From Bathynomus jamesi (Eukaryota; Arthropoda; Malacostraca; Isopoda; Cirolanidae): a DNA stretch of 64,000 nt. Below, in pieces: positions 1 through 10,439 of the stretch. The notes below the pieces were generated by a model. That model made no database searches. It was given only the letters and a program-made list of their open reading frames with translations, and had not been told where the DNA came from. Position 1 is the stretch's first letter. The number at the start of each line of letters is the position of its first letter. Where the stretch lies: assembly GCA_023014485.1 (NCBI GenBank), contig JAJOZX010001572.1, forward strand, positions 434,001-498,000, read 5' to 3'. The position numbers were made by a program, and so were the translations under genes.

Positions 1-248
1 AGGGAGGGGCCTCCTATCCCCCAAAGGTTGTGCCACCCATCCCCCAGGCAGGCGAACCCTGCCTCAGGGAGATCGAGGGAGCGACGGGTGGGTAACTGTT
101 AATAGGCGCCGTCCCAAAGGTTTCCTCAACCGGTCTCCGCGGCGAGGCCACCGATGGGAATCTCACCCTTTGTGTCGCGAATTCAGCTCTCGAACGAGGC
201 AAGCGATATTCGACACATGATAGAAGAATCATTGGTGAACACAGTATA

Positions 249-413
249 GTGATAGTTAATAAACTAAACACGAAATCTCCGTATTATAACTCTTTTAAAG
301 TAATAATTAAAGGTGTAAATGCGCATTTCAACCCGTATAATATGAGTCAATGGCCAGACGGTATTATTGTTAAGGAGTTTATTCACTTTTCCAGGAGATT
401 TGATAACAGGCAA

Positions 414-444
<31 letters not shown>

Positions 445-467
445 GGCGCCCTAACGGTAATGCCTGA
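249..467 (+). pseudogene. LINE ORF1 C-terminal fragment
   Basis: The frame reads SFKVIIKGVNAHFNPYNM followed by SQWPDGIIVKEF. This resembles the end of animal LINE ORF1 proteins, where a WPxGVxVRxF-type motif closes the domain. The ORF1 product would normally bind the element RNA. The frame ends in a run of asparagines encoded by the (AAT)n microsatellite at 413-444, which lies between ORF1 and ORF2. The upstream part is frameshifted or outside the window. The family assignment is an inference from short motifs. Confidence 0.45.
413..444. repeat. (AAT)n microsatellite
   Basis: About ten AAT triplets inside the ORF1-ORF2 junction of the LINE. More AAT-rich sequence follows at 482-510. Confidence 0.9.
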
Positions 468-521
468 AAGTTGTACTGTGTATAATAATAATAATCTTAC
501 TAATAATAAATTCTATCAGTC

Positions 522-1240
522 ATGGCGGATAACTTGTTGAAAATAGTCTCATATAATGTAAGGTCAGTGAGGAATTCAACTGTAGATGTTCATAAAATCT
601 GCGACAGTGCAGATTTGATACTCCTGCAGGAGCACTGGCTACCTAAGCAAGAGCTAAAATTCCTCTCTACCATCCATGATGACTTTATGTACCATGCGTC
701 ATCAGCAGTAGACTTGTCAGATGAATTAATGTACGGTAGGCCTTTTGGTGGTGTTGCTTTCTTATAAGGAAAAATTTGTCAAAACATATAAAATTTTTAA
801 CAAGCGATAATGTAAGGTTGTTAGGCATTGAATTACAAGTGAACAATGATTGCATATTAATTGTAAACTGCTATTTACCATACAACAACGGCAGTAATCT
901 AGATGAATACATTGATTTGCTGTACAAAATTAAGTCATTATCAGATAACCCCAAATATTCTCACTGTATAATAATGGGGGACTTTAACGCACATGTGAAC
1001 TCGGAATTCTTTGTAGAATTGGGTAACATGTGCGAGTCGGCCAATTTAAGTATAAGTGATGTAGATGTATTAGGGGTAGCCAGTGGTAATTTTACATACG
1101 TTAGCGATATGAGTGGTACCACCAGGTGGATTGATCATTGTCTCACTAGTAATAATCTAAAGGATCGAATTGTTAGAGTTCATATTTGCATGATTTCCTT
1201 CTTTCTGATCATAGACCATTAGAAATATTAATTAACGTTA
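522..1240 (+). pseudogene. LINE ORF2 endonuclease domain (APE type), broken
   Basis: Two overlapping-phase frames (522-767 and 776-1222) together cover an exonuclease-endonuclease-phosphatase fold. Visible motifs are IVSYNVRSVRN at the N-terminus, LILLQEHWL (the glutamate that binds metal in this family), IIMGDFNAHV (catalytic Asp and Asn) and, near the end, SDHRPLEI (catalytic Asp-His). In live LINEs this domain nicks the target DNA to prime reverse transcription. A TAA stop at about 765 and a frameshift near 1190 disable it. The assignment to the APE family is firm because four conserved motifs occur in order. Confidence 0.85.
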
Positions 1241-1479
1241 CCAATTTATGCGCAACACGACTTAACAAGAACTCAATAGGTAAGAATAATCGCGTCGATT
1301 GGTCCAATGTTAATATGCAGCAGAGAATAGAATACAAAGACAGAACATGTCACCTCTTTAATAATTTAGAAATTTTGCACCTTGCCTGTAATAATCCTTG
1401 CTCAAATGATTCTCACTGTAAACTCATAGATAGGTATTATAGTAAGATAATATCCCTGTTAAGAGAAGCAGGAAGCCCC

Positions 1480-3010
1480 TGATTAAATCTTACAACTATC
1501 ATACTAAGTTATTCCTGGATGGAATGATTTTATTGCCCCCCTGAAGAGGGAATCGAAAGACGCCTATGATTTGTGGTGCTTTCATGGTAAACCCAGATTA
1601 GGACCAGTATACTTGAATATGTGTAGAAGTCGGGGTCAGTATAAGGCGGCCATAAGGCGATGTAAACAGGAAGAAGAGTCTATTCGAGCATCAAAAGCCT
1701 GTGAAGCTCGCATAAATAACGATAATAACAAATTTTGGAAATTTGTTAAGAATCAAACGGGTGTCAAAAATGTCCTCCCTCCGACGATCGATGGGGTGTC
1801 GGGGGAGGATGAAACTGCAAAGCTGTGGAAAAACCACTATTCTAACATTCTTAACAGTGTGAGTAGGGATAATCTTAAGATAGATTGCAGCGAAACGAGG
1901 GACAAGGGAAAATACTTTGATATTTTCTGAAGTAAAGAGGTTAATTAAAGAGTTAAAGACTGGTTCTGCGTCAGGGGTAGATGACTTATCGAATGAGCAC
2001 TTAAATATGCAAATGACGTAGTATGTCTGCATATATCATTGCTCCTATCAGTTATGCTGGCTCATAGCTATATCCCTGCAGAGTTCATGAGGGTATATAT
2101 CTTGCCCCTGGTCAAAAATAAGTACGGAGACATTCTGTCCAGCAATAATTACAGGCCTATTGCTGTCGCTTCCTGCTTCTCGAAACTACTAGAAAAACTC
2201 TTGTTACGCCGATTAAATGATTTCCTACGGACATCTCTAATCAGTTTGGCTTTAAAAGGTCCCACTCAACTGACCTGTGTATCTATGTACTTAAAGAAAC
2301 AATATCTAAATACATTGACAGTAATTCAACATTTATAGCTGTTTCCTTGATATAAGTAAGGCATATGATAGGGTGAACCACAATATTTTATTTGCAAAAC
2401 TAGAAGACAGGAAGGTTCCCATGTACATATTAAATTTATTGAAATTTTGGTATTCCCACCAATCTTTCACTGTTAGGTGGGGCAATGTACTATCCGAGTG
2501 TTTTGGCTCCTCTTGCGGGGTGAGACAAGGCTCCTTGCTCTCCCCTATGCTGTTTAATGTGTATATTGACGGATTAATTGCTTCACTTAATGAGGCAACA
2601 GTGGGATGTTGTATAGATAACACAAGGATAAATAACTTAGTTTATGCCGATGATATGGTGTTAATAAGTCCCTCTGTTAAAGGTCTGGATCGGCTACTAA
2701 AGTCTGCGAAGTGTATTCGCAGAAACATGATATTCTTTTTAATGTTACAAAAACTAAGGTTATGCAATTTCATCCTAAAAGCTGTAATCAGCCAGCTGAT
2801 ATAAGGTTTAAAATGAATGGTGAAGTAATTGAGGAAGTACAAGAGTTTAAGTATTTGGGTCAAACTATTACCAGCTCCTTGAGTGATGACTCGGATATAA
2901 GAAAACAATCTCGAAGCCTGTGTGCTAAAGCGAATATGACCATAAGGCTTTCGATTCTGTACAAGTGAAGCTAAAGACACTCTTTCGTACTTTCTGCAGT
3001 AATATATACG
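1480..3010 (+). pseudogene. LINE ORF2 reverse transcriptase domain, broken
   Basis: Several frames in series encode a reverse transcriptase: the linker before the domain (1571-1930), NYRPIAVASCFSKLLEK (2150-2200), GVRQGSLLSPMLFNVYIDG (2519-2572), VYADDMVLISPSVKGL (2641-2690, catalytic YADD), and FKYLGQTITSSLSDDSD (2845-2900). The frame changes at least four times between 1480 and 2970. No RNase H motif is seen. The conserved order of motifs makes the family call secure; the clade within LINEs does not follow from it. Confidence 0.85.
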
Positions 3011-3248
3011 GACAGCAACTCTGGGTGAATTATAAAAAAGGTTCTGGCAGAACCCTAAATTTGCTGTACAACAGGTTTTAGACTCTTACATAAATTACCC
3101 CCGAGATGCTCAGCTTCGCAAATGTTTGCTACCCGCAATGTCCCGAGCTTCCCGGAGGTAACAAGACGTGCTCAACACAGTCTAATGCAAAGAATTAAAA
3201 AATCAACCAACCCGATCATCCATGAGTCCTGCCATTTATCCTCTAAGC

Positions 3249-3605
3249 CAGTGGTTCCCAACCTGGGGTCCCCGAAGGTAGTACTGGGGGTCCGTGAGCT
3301 TTCAATATTTCGAGAGGTTCCAGCAATAGAAATCGTACATTTACCCACGATAAGGGCGCTTAGGCTAAAATTTCAAGTTTCCTTGCTCTTGGCTGGAATT
3401 ATTAATACTTTTTTAATAGGCTGTATTTTAATTGCATACTCACTTATATGTCCTTTATTCGATGGTGAAAAATGAGAAAACGAGTTAATTATTAGTTAAT
3501 AAAAACAGTTTGTTTGGTAGACGGAATCTTTCAAAAACATGGGGTCCGTGGGAAAAAAATAAAAATAAAAGGGGTCCTTTGTGGTGAAAAGGTTGGGAAC
3601 CACTG
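3249..3605. mobile_element. Non-autonomous hAT element (357 bp)
   Basis: Terminal inverted repeats read CAGTGGTTCCCAACC on the left and GGTTGGGAACCACTG on the right. The target duplication CTCTAAGC is present at 3241-3248 and 3606-3613, which is the 8 bp expected of hAT transposons. No transposase remains. It is inserted in the 3' region of the LINE. Confidence 0.9.
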
Positions 3606-3778
3606 CTCTAAGCTATGGACTTCTTGGTACAAAGACGTCTGTCTGTAGCTCCACTTAACTTCGACATTACAGTATTATTTCTAATCAATTGTATATATTT
3701 CTATCCTTAGTATATGAACTGTCATTGTATTAATAATATTTGTCATATGGACTATAGGCTGCCAATAAACCTTTTCAT

Positions 3779-3782
<4 letters not shown>

Positions 3783-3859
<77 letters not shown>
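3783..3859. repeat. (TA)n microsatellite
   Basis: A pure TA run at the 3' end of the LINE that also abuts the next TIR element. Confidence 0.95.
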
Positions 3860-3862
<3 letters not shown>

Positions 3863-4256
3863 GGTGGGGTAGTAACGCGATACATTTTTTATTATTTGTG
3901 TCGTATCGAAAGATACGATATAAATAAGTGTCAGTAACGCGATACTTTATCACAGACTCAGTCAGTGATAAATTTGTGAGACTGAGAACAAACCTCGTCA
4001 AGAATTATCTAATTATTTAGCGAATAATTCATCAGACATTCAACAATTACACATGTATCCTTTCATAAAAGAACTGTTCATTAAATACAACACTACGCAG
4101 TACACTCCCATCAAGCGCTCCCGGTTGAGAGACTTTTTAGCATAGCTGCAAATCTCTTTCCTTCAAAGAGAAACAGAATGTCTGCGGAATTGTTTGAGAA
4201 GTCACTCTTCGTAAATTCAATAAAAATATAAAGTAATTCACTTGTTTCGTAATATG

Positions 4257-4309
<53 letters not shown>

Positions 4310-4640
4310 CAAACAACACAGGAAAAAGGAAAAAGAAACACGAAATCCGAGCGCTTTCGTGATATATTCACATCTTCAAGGACAAGAAAGAAATAGCAAG
4401 AATTTCTTTCTTATCCTTGAAGATGTGAATATATCACGAAACGCTCGGATTTCGTGTTTCTTTTTTCCTTTTTCCCTGTGGTTGTTTGCTTATTAATAAG
4501 ATCACGTGTTATTCCGTGATTTTACTGCATATATATATATCGCGATACATAACTTATATCTAGTATCGTAACGAGATACATTCTTGCCAATGTATCGAGT
4601 ATCGTGTCGTGTTACTTTTTTTGGCCCCGATACACCACCC

Positions 4641-4642
<2 letters not shown>
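3860..4642. mobile_element. TIR element with CGATAC motifs, non-autonomous
   Basis: The left end reads CAGGGTGGGGTAGTAACG and the right end CGATACACCACCCTG, an imperfect terminal inverted repeat with hAT-like CAGGG starts. Sub-terminal copies of GTATCG and CGATAC recur near both ends, a pattern expected of transposase-binding sites. Both flanks are (TA)n, so a target duplication cannot be distinguished from the microsatellite. No coding region is seen. A (TA)n tract (4260-4306) and a palindrome (4307-4491) lie inside it. Confidence 0.65.
4307..4491. repeat. Palindrome, probable inverted Penelope-like ends with ribozyme-like core
   Basis: Two arms of about 90 bases are near-perfect reverse complements centred near 4398, beginning AAGCAAACAACACAGG and ending in the complement. 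The right arm holds TTGAAGA, then GTGA and TCAC able to pair, then CGAAACGC (4415-4444), a degenerate hammerhead-ribozyme-like core. The same design occurs at 8110, 25362 and at the 3' end of the Penelope-like element at 10292. Flanked on the left by (TA)n. Confidence 0.6.

Positions 4643-4643
<1 letters not shown>

Positions 4644-4692
<49 letters not shown>
4644..4692. repeat. (TA)n microsatellite
   Basis: TA run between the element ending at 4642 and the transposon starting at 4696. The target duplication of the latter starts inside it. Confidence 0.95.
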
Positions 4693-4694
<2 letters not shown>

Positions 4695-4695
4695 C

Positions 4696-7600
4696 TAGGG
4701 TGCATCAAATTTCCCATGATTTTTCAAAATGTTTTATTTCAATCTGTCCCTATGATTACTCTGTTCCAATGCCTGAAATAGCACATATGGCCAAATTTCA
4801 AAGATTTATGTGGTCATCTAGGGGGTCCACATCATTGATGCAATATTTAGTATTGGAGTTAAATTGACCAAAAATTAAACATTTTATATCCCCGTTTCCG
4901 TGTTTGCAAAAGTATGAACCAATAAAAATGTGTTAAATAATCAAAACAGGGATACATTACATTGATTTCTACATTACATTCTGGTTTATACATTACATTA
5001 TTGGTGATACAAGCAAGTTAAAGTCAAAAGAACACTACGTTAATAAAAATGTTCAAGAACTGTAAATGAACATGAACAATTAGTTTAGGCTCTAGTTTTC
5101 CTCTTTCGAAGATTAGGAAGCTTCTTTCTGTCGGATTCAACAACTTGTAGGACATTTTGGTAATGTTGTTGTGATCTGGCAGCCATGAGAAAATCAGAAC
5201 TTAGCTTCACCCCACACTCAGCACAATCATTTATGACGTTAACTGCCGAGATGTGTTCTCTGGACATTTGAAAGGAAGCTAATTCTGGCCAATTTTCGAT
5301 ATTATGAGTCAGGAAAGAACTGTCAAGTTCCAGAACAGAGAAAATGTACCATGAATCTTCGTTGATTAAGTCACCAAGCTTTGTTGTGCTGGAAATGGAG
5401 TTTGGAAATTTGGGTTCCCCAAATCCTGTGCCAAATCGATGTTGTGGTAAAGATGCCTGATCTTGTGCTGGCTTTACTGCTATAAATCTCTCAGCCAGAT
5501 AGCAGCGTTCAGCTTCAGGGACTGCATCATTAAAGAGCGCAAGAGGTCAGTCAGGTACCGCGCTTGAACAGGTGATCCACCACCAGCTGTACAGCAAGCA
5601 AACAAAGTTCACAAACACGCAGTTTGGGTCATTGTGCTTCTGTGGTAATGGTTCCAGAGGGAAGAGAACTGATCTGCTCCTCCAGCAGCACCATCTTAAT
5701 GGAGTAGAGAAGCTTGGCCATCCACCTAGCCTTGTGTACAGCACCAGGACGTCGAAATGAAAACTCTCTACTTGTCCCATCCAAGTAGAGCAAACAAAGA
5801 TCAGAAAATTCTTTGTAGTCATCACGTTGATGCTTCACAACAGACTGCGCGCATGAAATTGCTCTGGCCCTATAGTCATGGATTATGGTTTGTATGCCAT
5901 CTGAATAAGAAGTACCATCCAAAAAATTAAGTGACTGATTATTGTTGTGCGGAACTGTCAAAATGCTTTTGGAACCGACAGAATATGGTAACTTCTACTG
6001 ACAATGGTGGTTCTATTTTCAGATCATTGAAGACTTGTGTAAGGATTACCTCGCCAATGTGATGCGACAAGCTGACCACAGTAAAGCTCGACCTATGTCC
6101 TGTTGCAGACTAACACATGCAGCACAGCACTCACATGACCAGTGTTACTAGCTGTTGTGTCAAAAGTCATGTTCACTACCGAGTCAACACAATTCCATGA
6201 TCGGAGAAGCTCCATAGTGAGATTAGCAATGATTTGACCAGCTGGCTGATCTGTATTTGGCTTGTAGGAAGGCACACCAAGAAGTTTGATGTCATACGAA
6301 TTGCCAACTGCTATGGTGAGCCTCTCTTCAGCTTTAGTTTGGTATGACAGAGTTGACATCAGTTTAAAATCCCAGTGAAGAGACAGGAACTGTGGTGGAA
6401 CCCAGGACTCTCTGACCAATGATGCAAGCTCTTCACCAACCTTACGTCTTGCTCTGTCGGCAGTAGAATATATGTGAAACTTTTTTGTGTCACCTCCTGA
6501 TTCCTCAATGATGGCTTTGGTAAATGCTGCATGTTGGCCGGTGTGATCTTCATGCTTGTAGACAGGGAAACCATCCTATGGTATTTGAGTATGTCATGAC
6601 TTATAAAAGCAGTTGTTCCTGAGCGAGTTGCTTGGCGAGATTTTCGTGTTTTGGTTTGTAATCCTCTATATCACCCTCTTCATCCTCAACATCACTGTTG
6701 CTTTCCTCACTGTTCTCAATCTGAACTTTGCTTGTAGATGCTTGGGCTTCTTTATGAGCTTTAAGCTGTCATTCTGCTTGCATCATTTCCTTTTCCTGCT
6801 TTCTTTGGACTTTTGATGCGAGCTTCTTGTCATGGCTTCCAAATGATGCGACTCTGTCTGATTTCATTGACCGCAAGAACTCCAGATCTTCAGGATCTTT
6901 TATGAGTTGCTCAGCATTCCTTGGCCACAACTGAAATGTTTCTTGTAACTCCTTTTCGATCCCCTTAAGCTTCGCAACTGCACCAAGCGAAGAACACCGA
7001 TCCACTGGAAGTTCCCTAAGTTTTGCATTTTTTGCAGATAGTGCTATAATTTTTTCAACAGCTTTCCTCTCAGTAATCATGGCAATGTTGCCTTTCTGAT
7101 AAAATGGAATAATTTTTTGCAAGACAAATTTAGCATTGTTCCATTTTGTACGGTTAAACGGTAGACCTTCTTGCTGATGAAACATGTAGCATCGCAACAC
7201 TTGCTCACATGTTGGCAGCCTAGATCCTGTTATCTCTGCATCTGCATCGCTGATTCCAGCACCAAGACCATAAATGGCAGCAGTTTGACGAGTTTTAACA
7301 GCATATTTATCATTTGTGCTATCTGAACTGGCCATAATGCACGACAGGTATAAAGAGAACACAAAAAAATTCTGTAAAGAGAGAACACAAAATTCATTAA
7401 CATAAACATTTAACATAAACACACAAAATCATATTTATCATAAATACTTGCATATCAGATTATATATTGCAGTTCCTTTTAGAATATTCTATAACTTTCC
7501 ACCACTTCCTAGCGGTTTCTATCACTTTCTAGAGGTATCTATCACTTTATAGAAGTTTCTATCACTTTATAGAAGTTTCTATCACTTTATAGAAGTTTCT

Positions 7601-7874
7601 ATCACGTTTTAGAAGTATATATGACCTTTAGAAATATCACTTACATGTTCTTAGGCTGATTTTTGTAGTGAACAAAATTTTTAAACTTCTACTATTTGGA
7701 TCTCAAATCACAGAATGACTGTGGGGTTGGTGTGCATATAGGAAGTCTGTGTGGACCCCATAAATGGCATTCAAATCCAAAAATAATTCACATAGTAGGT
7801 TTTCTTAACCATTGGAACATTTCTAACTTAGGGACAAAGTGAAACTATGTCATTGGTGATTTTGATGCACCCTA
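4696..7874 (-). mobile_element. DNA transposon of unclassified family, copy 1 (3.2 kb)
   Basis: The ends read TAGGGTGCATCAAA and, inverted, TTTTGATGCACCCTA. Weaker similarity continues inwards for roughly 170 bases (shared blocks GTCCCTA, TGTTCCAATG and GGGGTCCACA). ATATGAGC is duplicated at 4688-4695 and 7875-7882, an 8-bp target duplication. The interior holds a minus-strand transposase-like pseudogene homologous to the one in 41675-45006. TAGGG ends and an 8-bp duplication fit hAT, but the protein is not a textbook hAT transposase. Confidence 0.8.
5085..7335 (-). pseudogene. Transposase-like protein of the unclassified family, copy 1, broken
   Basis: The minus-strand frame starts at a Met at 7335 (MASSDSTNDKYAVKTRQT). 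It then shows ITGSRLPTCEQVL, an IIPF motif, SFGSHDKKLASKVQRKQEK, GVPSYKPNTDQPAGQI, MTFDTTASNTG, SFRRPGAVHKARWMAKL and a C-terminal NDCAECGVKLSSDF block. Every block has a counterpart in the gene at 42091-44520, so the two are one family. The FDTTxSNxG block resembles the second catalytic Asp region of RNase H-like transposases and RPGAxHxARWM resembles the region around the conserved Trp in hAT proteins; both are inferences. Frameshifts and stops interrupt it (near 6770, 6420, 6090, 5960 and 5550). Part around 5270-5550 is frame-disrupted. Confidence 0.75.
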
Positions 7875-8109
7875 ATATGAGCATATGTAGCGTAGTAGAA
7901 TAGACAATATAAAACAATAGTAATAACAACAAGAACAATAATAATATTAATATTACAATTTACAATTCATTGTTGTTTTTATACGAGTTGATGGTTCACA
8001 TCAATTGCTACAGGAAACATACATACACACACGTACATATATGCACATGTGACATATATATACATATATGAAAATTATTTCACGAAAGTAACACGTGAAA
8101 AATATTTAT

Positions 8110-8263
8110 GATGAAAAGAACCACGAAGGAAAGGAAAAACAGAATGGTGCTCAAGCGCTTTCGTCTAATGACATCCTCAGGAAAACTGTGTTCCTGAGGA
8201 TGTCATTAGACGAAAGCGCTTGAGCACCATTCTGTGTTTCCTTTCCTTCGTGTTCTTTTCATC
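8110..8263. repeat. Palindrome with hammerhead-like cores on both arms
   Basis: A 154-bp near-perfect palindrome centred near 8187, starting GATGAAAAGAACCACGAAGG and ending in its complement. The right arm carries CCTGAGGATGTC, ATTA, GACGAAAGCGC (8193-8219): a CTGANGA box, a GTC/GAC stem and a GAAA box, the order of a hammerhead ribozyme core, with one extra base before the stem. The left arm carries the same on the minus strand. It matches the design of Penelope-like 3' ends. Confidence 0.65.
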
Positions 8264-8270
8264 AAATATA

Positions 8271-8316
<46 letters not shown>

Positions 8317-8400
8317 GTCCACACATAGACATAGATACATACATACATACATATGTCCATACATACACACATATGCAGGTACATGCATGTATATCCAAAA
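8264..8400. repeat. (TA)n then (ACAT)n microsatellites
   Basis: TA run to about 8312, then imperfect ACAT and CATACATA repeats to about 8400. ORFs of alternating Tyr-Ile here are artefacts. Confidence 0.9.
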
Positions 8401-8437
8401 ATACGCACCGGCATTTGGACAAATAGGACGGTAATGC

Positions 8438-8537
8438 CTTCATATATTTACATAGCAAAGAACTACCATTAACAAGCAAATTTTATGCTTCATATATTTA
8501 CATAGCAAAGAACTGCCATTAACGAGCAAATTTTATA
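8438..8537. repeat. 50-bp tandem duplication
   Basis: A unit beginning CTTCATATATTTACATAG occurs twice with period 50, differing at two bases. Nothing else is recognised between 8540 and 8750. Confidence 0.85.
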
Positions 8538-8770
8538 CGTTAATGGCAGAATGGTAAAAGATGGTAAATCGTGATAAATAATTCGGAATAGCGAAGTCAT
8601 GTACCCTAACTTTAAAGACGTAGAGGCAAAGAGAGAAAAGTATCTGGAGATTATCTGTTGTAAGCTACAAACATATGTTTAGCAATAATACAGTTAAGAT
8701 AGTCAGCTAAGATTACACAATCACATAACTACACATAATTACATATACTAGGGATACTCAATATATTTTG

Positions 8771-9675
8771 TCCCACCCTTTTTTGAAGGAAACAGTTGGA
8801 AGTATTCACAAACGTCTACAAAACGTTTATGGAGATGCTGTTGTTGATCGAAGCACAGTTGGACGCTGGTCTAAACGTGCGAGATCATCGGAGAGAGGGG
8901 AGTCAGCCTCGATGATGAGCCACGTAGCGGTCGTCCGGCATCGGCTGTGACATCTCACACTATGCAACGTGCTAACAGCATCATTCGATAAAATCGGCGC
9001 GTCACATACAAGGAGCTATCACTGGAGCTAGGAATTAGTGAAGGAAGTGTCAATACGATAATTCAGCAACTGGGATACTTAAAAGTGTGTTCACGGTTTG
9101 TTCCTCGCGAACTGACTGAAGATCACAAAGCCCAAAGAAAAGAAATTGCTTCTGAGTCGTTGGTTCGACACGAGACAGAAGGGGATGACTTCCTTTCACG
9201 AATTGTGACTGGGGATAAGACTTGGGTACACCACTTTGAACCTGAAACAAAACGCCAATCCATGGAGTGGCATCACGCAGACTCCGCATGCAAGAAAAAG
9301 TTCAAAATGGCTCCCTCTGCAGGAAAGGTTATGGCCACCATCTTCTGGGACATGAAAGGGATGATTCTGGTGGACATTATGAAGAAAGGACAAACAATCA
9401 ACTCAGAGGCATATATTGCTACCCTACAGAGACTCCAGAGACGTATAAAGCGAGTTCGACCGGAGAGAAAATTGGAAGATGTCATTCTTTTGCACGATAA
9501 TGCAAGATCACACAACTGTTTGCAAACAAGAGAGGCTATCACAAAAATGCGCTTGACTGTCTTACCCCACCCTCCATACAGCCTGGGTCTGGCACCTTCA
9601 GACTTCCATTTGTTTGGGCCAATGAAGGATGCTGTTCGAGTCCGCTCGTATGTGGGAGAATTACGAGTTGTAACT
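8771..9675 (+). pseudogene. Mariner transposase (DD34D type), broken
   Basis: Frames at 8768-8950 and 9085-9702 with a damaged link between encode a helix-turn-helix region (VTYKELSLELGISEGSVN near 9005-9055) followed by a catalytic domain. The DDE-family acidic residues are in TGDKTWVHHFE, LLHDNARSH and APSDFHLFG. The second and third Asp are separated by 34 residues, the mariner spacing. The usual YSPDLAPSD is YSLGLAPSD here. A stop near 8990 breaks the link, and the C-terminal part is cut off by the SINE starting at 9681. The enzyme would excise and insert mariner at TA sites. The left terminus of the element is not clear. Confidence 0.85.
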
Positions 9676-9680
9676 GATTG

Positions 9681-9824
9681 GGGACCTTGGTGCAGTGGTT
9701 AGCATATCCGACCGGCAATTGGGTGATCCCGGGTTCGATTCCTGGGAGATGCCTCATTTTTCATTTGCTTGTTCTCTCTCCCCATCTTGTGCGGACGCTC
9801 TTTTACATAAGCGTCGTTCTTTAC

Positions 9825-9830
<6 letters not shown>
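9681..9830 (+). mobile_element. tRNA-derived SINE, plus orientation
   Basis: The head is tRNA-like: TGGTGCAGTGGTTAGCA resembles an A box and GGGTTCGATTCC is a B box of RNA polymerase III promoters. It is followed by a shared body (CTCATTTTTCATTTG, then AAGCGTCGTTCTTTAC) that ends at the (TA)n at about 9828. A tail-to-tail partner lies at 9862-10013. The sequence does not fold as a clean functional tRNA. It interrupts the mariner gene. Confidence 0.7.
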
Positions 9831-9861
<31 letters not shown>

Positions 9862-9862
<1 letters not shown>

Positions 9863-10013
9863 TAAAGAACGACGCTTGTATAGGAGATATTCCGCGCAAG
9901 ACGAGAGAGAGAGAACGGAACAAATGAAAAAATGAGGTAACCACCTGGGAATCGAACCCGGGATCTTCCGATTGCCGGTCAGACGCGATACCATTACACC
10001 ATGGACCTCACTC
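9862..10013 (-). mobile_element. tRNA-derived SINE, minus orientation
   Basis: Reverse complement of the same SINE family: on the minus strand an A-box-like TGGTGTAATGGTATCG, a B box GGGTTCGATTCC, then CTCATTTTTTCATTTG and AAGCGTCGTTCTTTAC. With the plus copy it forms an imperfect inverted repeat around a (TA)n core at 9828-9860. Confidence 0.7.
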
Positions 10014-10060
10014 TTCGAAATGCCGTAATTCTTCTACATACTCGCAGAAACCAATGCCCC

Positions 10061-10272
10061 AAGTCTCCATACATAGGCAAAATGGTCATGATAAATAAAT
10101 GATTATTTATTTTTTATTTTTTTGCAGGGGATGTGCTGAGATGACTGGGAGGAACGCATCCGTATGTGCATTCAGTGTAATGGTGCCCACATAGAGCATA
10201 TTTTGTGACTTACAAGTGATTGCATAATAAAGTGACCATTTTGCCTATGTATGGAGACTTTTGACTCACCCT
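10061..10272 (+). mobile_element. Internally deleted mariner-like element
   Basis: AAGTCTCCATACATAGGCAA (10061) and its complement (ending 10260) form a 28-bp inverted repeat, and the right side continues to an ACCCTG end at about 10272. Between them the plus strand reads DDWEERIRMCIQC followed by NGAHIEHIL and a stop, the C-terminus typical of Tc1/mariner transposases whose proteins end in GGHIE-type motifs. It is a remnant with everything upstream removed. Confidence 0.55.
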
Positions 10273-10439
10273 GTATATATACACTATATATGATGCAAAC
10301 TCACAAGGAAAACGAAAAATGATTGAGAGTTGTCAGTCCTGAATTTTTAGATTCCGAGTTATGCAATATCATGAATATTGGTACTAAATTATGTTGGTTT
10401 GCTCATTGTATCAGTTGCTCGGAGACACTAGCATCCTAT

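Larger units (their letters stand above)
1..3790 (+). mobile_element. Non-LTR retrotransposon (LINE), CR1/L2-like, degenerate
   Basis: A plus-strand LINE whose 5' end lies before the window. The first 250 bases are GC-rich and lead into an ORF1 remnant, then an APE-type endonuclease, then a reverse transcriptase with a YADD motif near 2643. The 3' end runs into a (TA)n tract at 3783. The reading frame is broken many times, so the copy is dead. A small hAT element (3249-3605) sits in the 3' region. Placement in the CR1/L2 group rests on the order of domains and on the YADD and LISPSVKGL motifs recalled from animal LINEs; the exact clade is uncertain. A second degenerate member of the same group lies at 29500-37790. 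Confidence 0.8.

Noticed and set aside
3681..4781. Frames with Tyr-Ile repeats
   Set aside because: Translation of (TA)n runs; the same applies at 8177, 9678, 17516, 22501 and 38147.
9681..9760. Functional tRNA gene
   Set aside because: A and B boxes are present but the arms do not pair as in a tRNA, and the copy continues into a shared SINE body.
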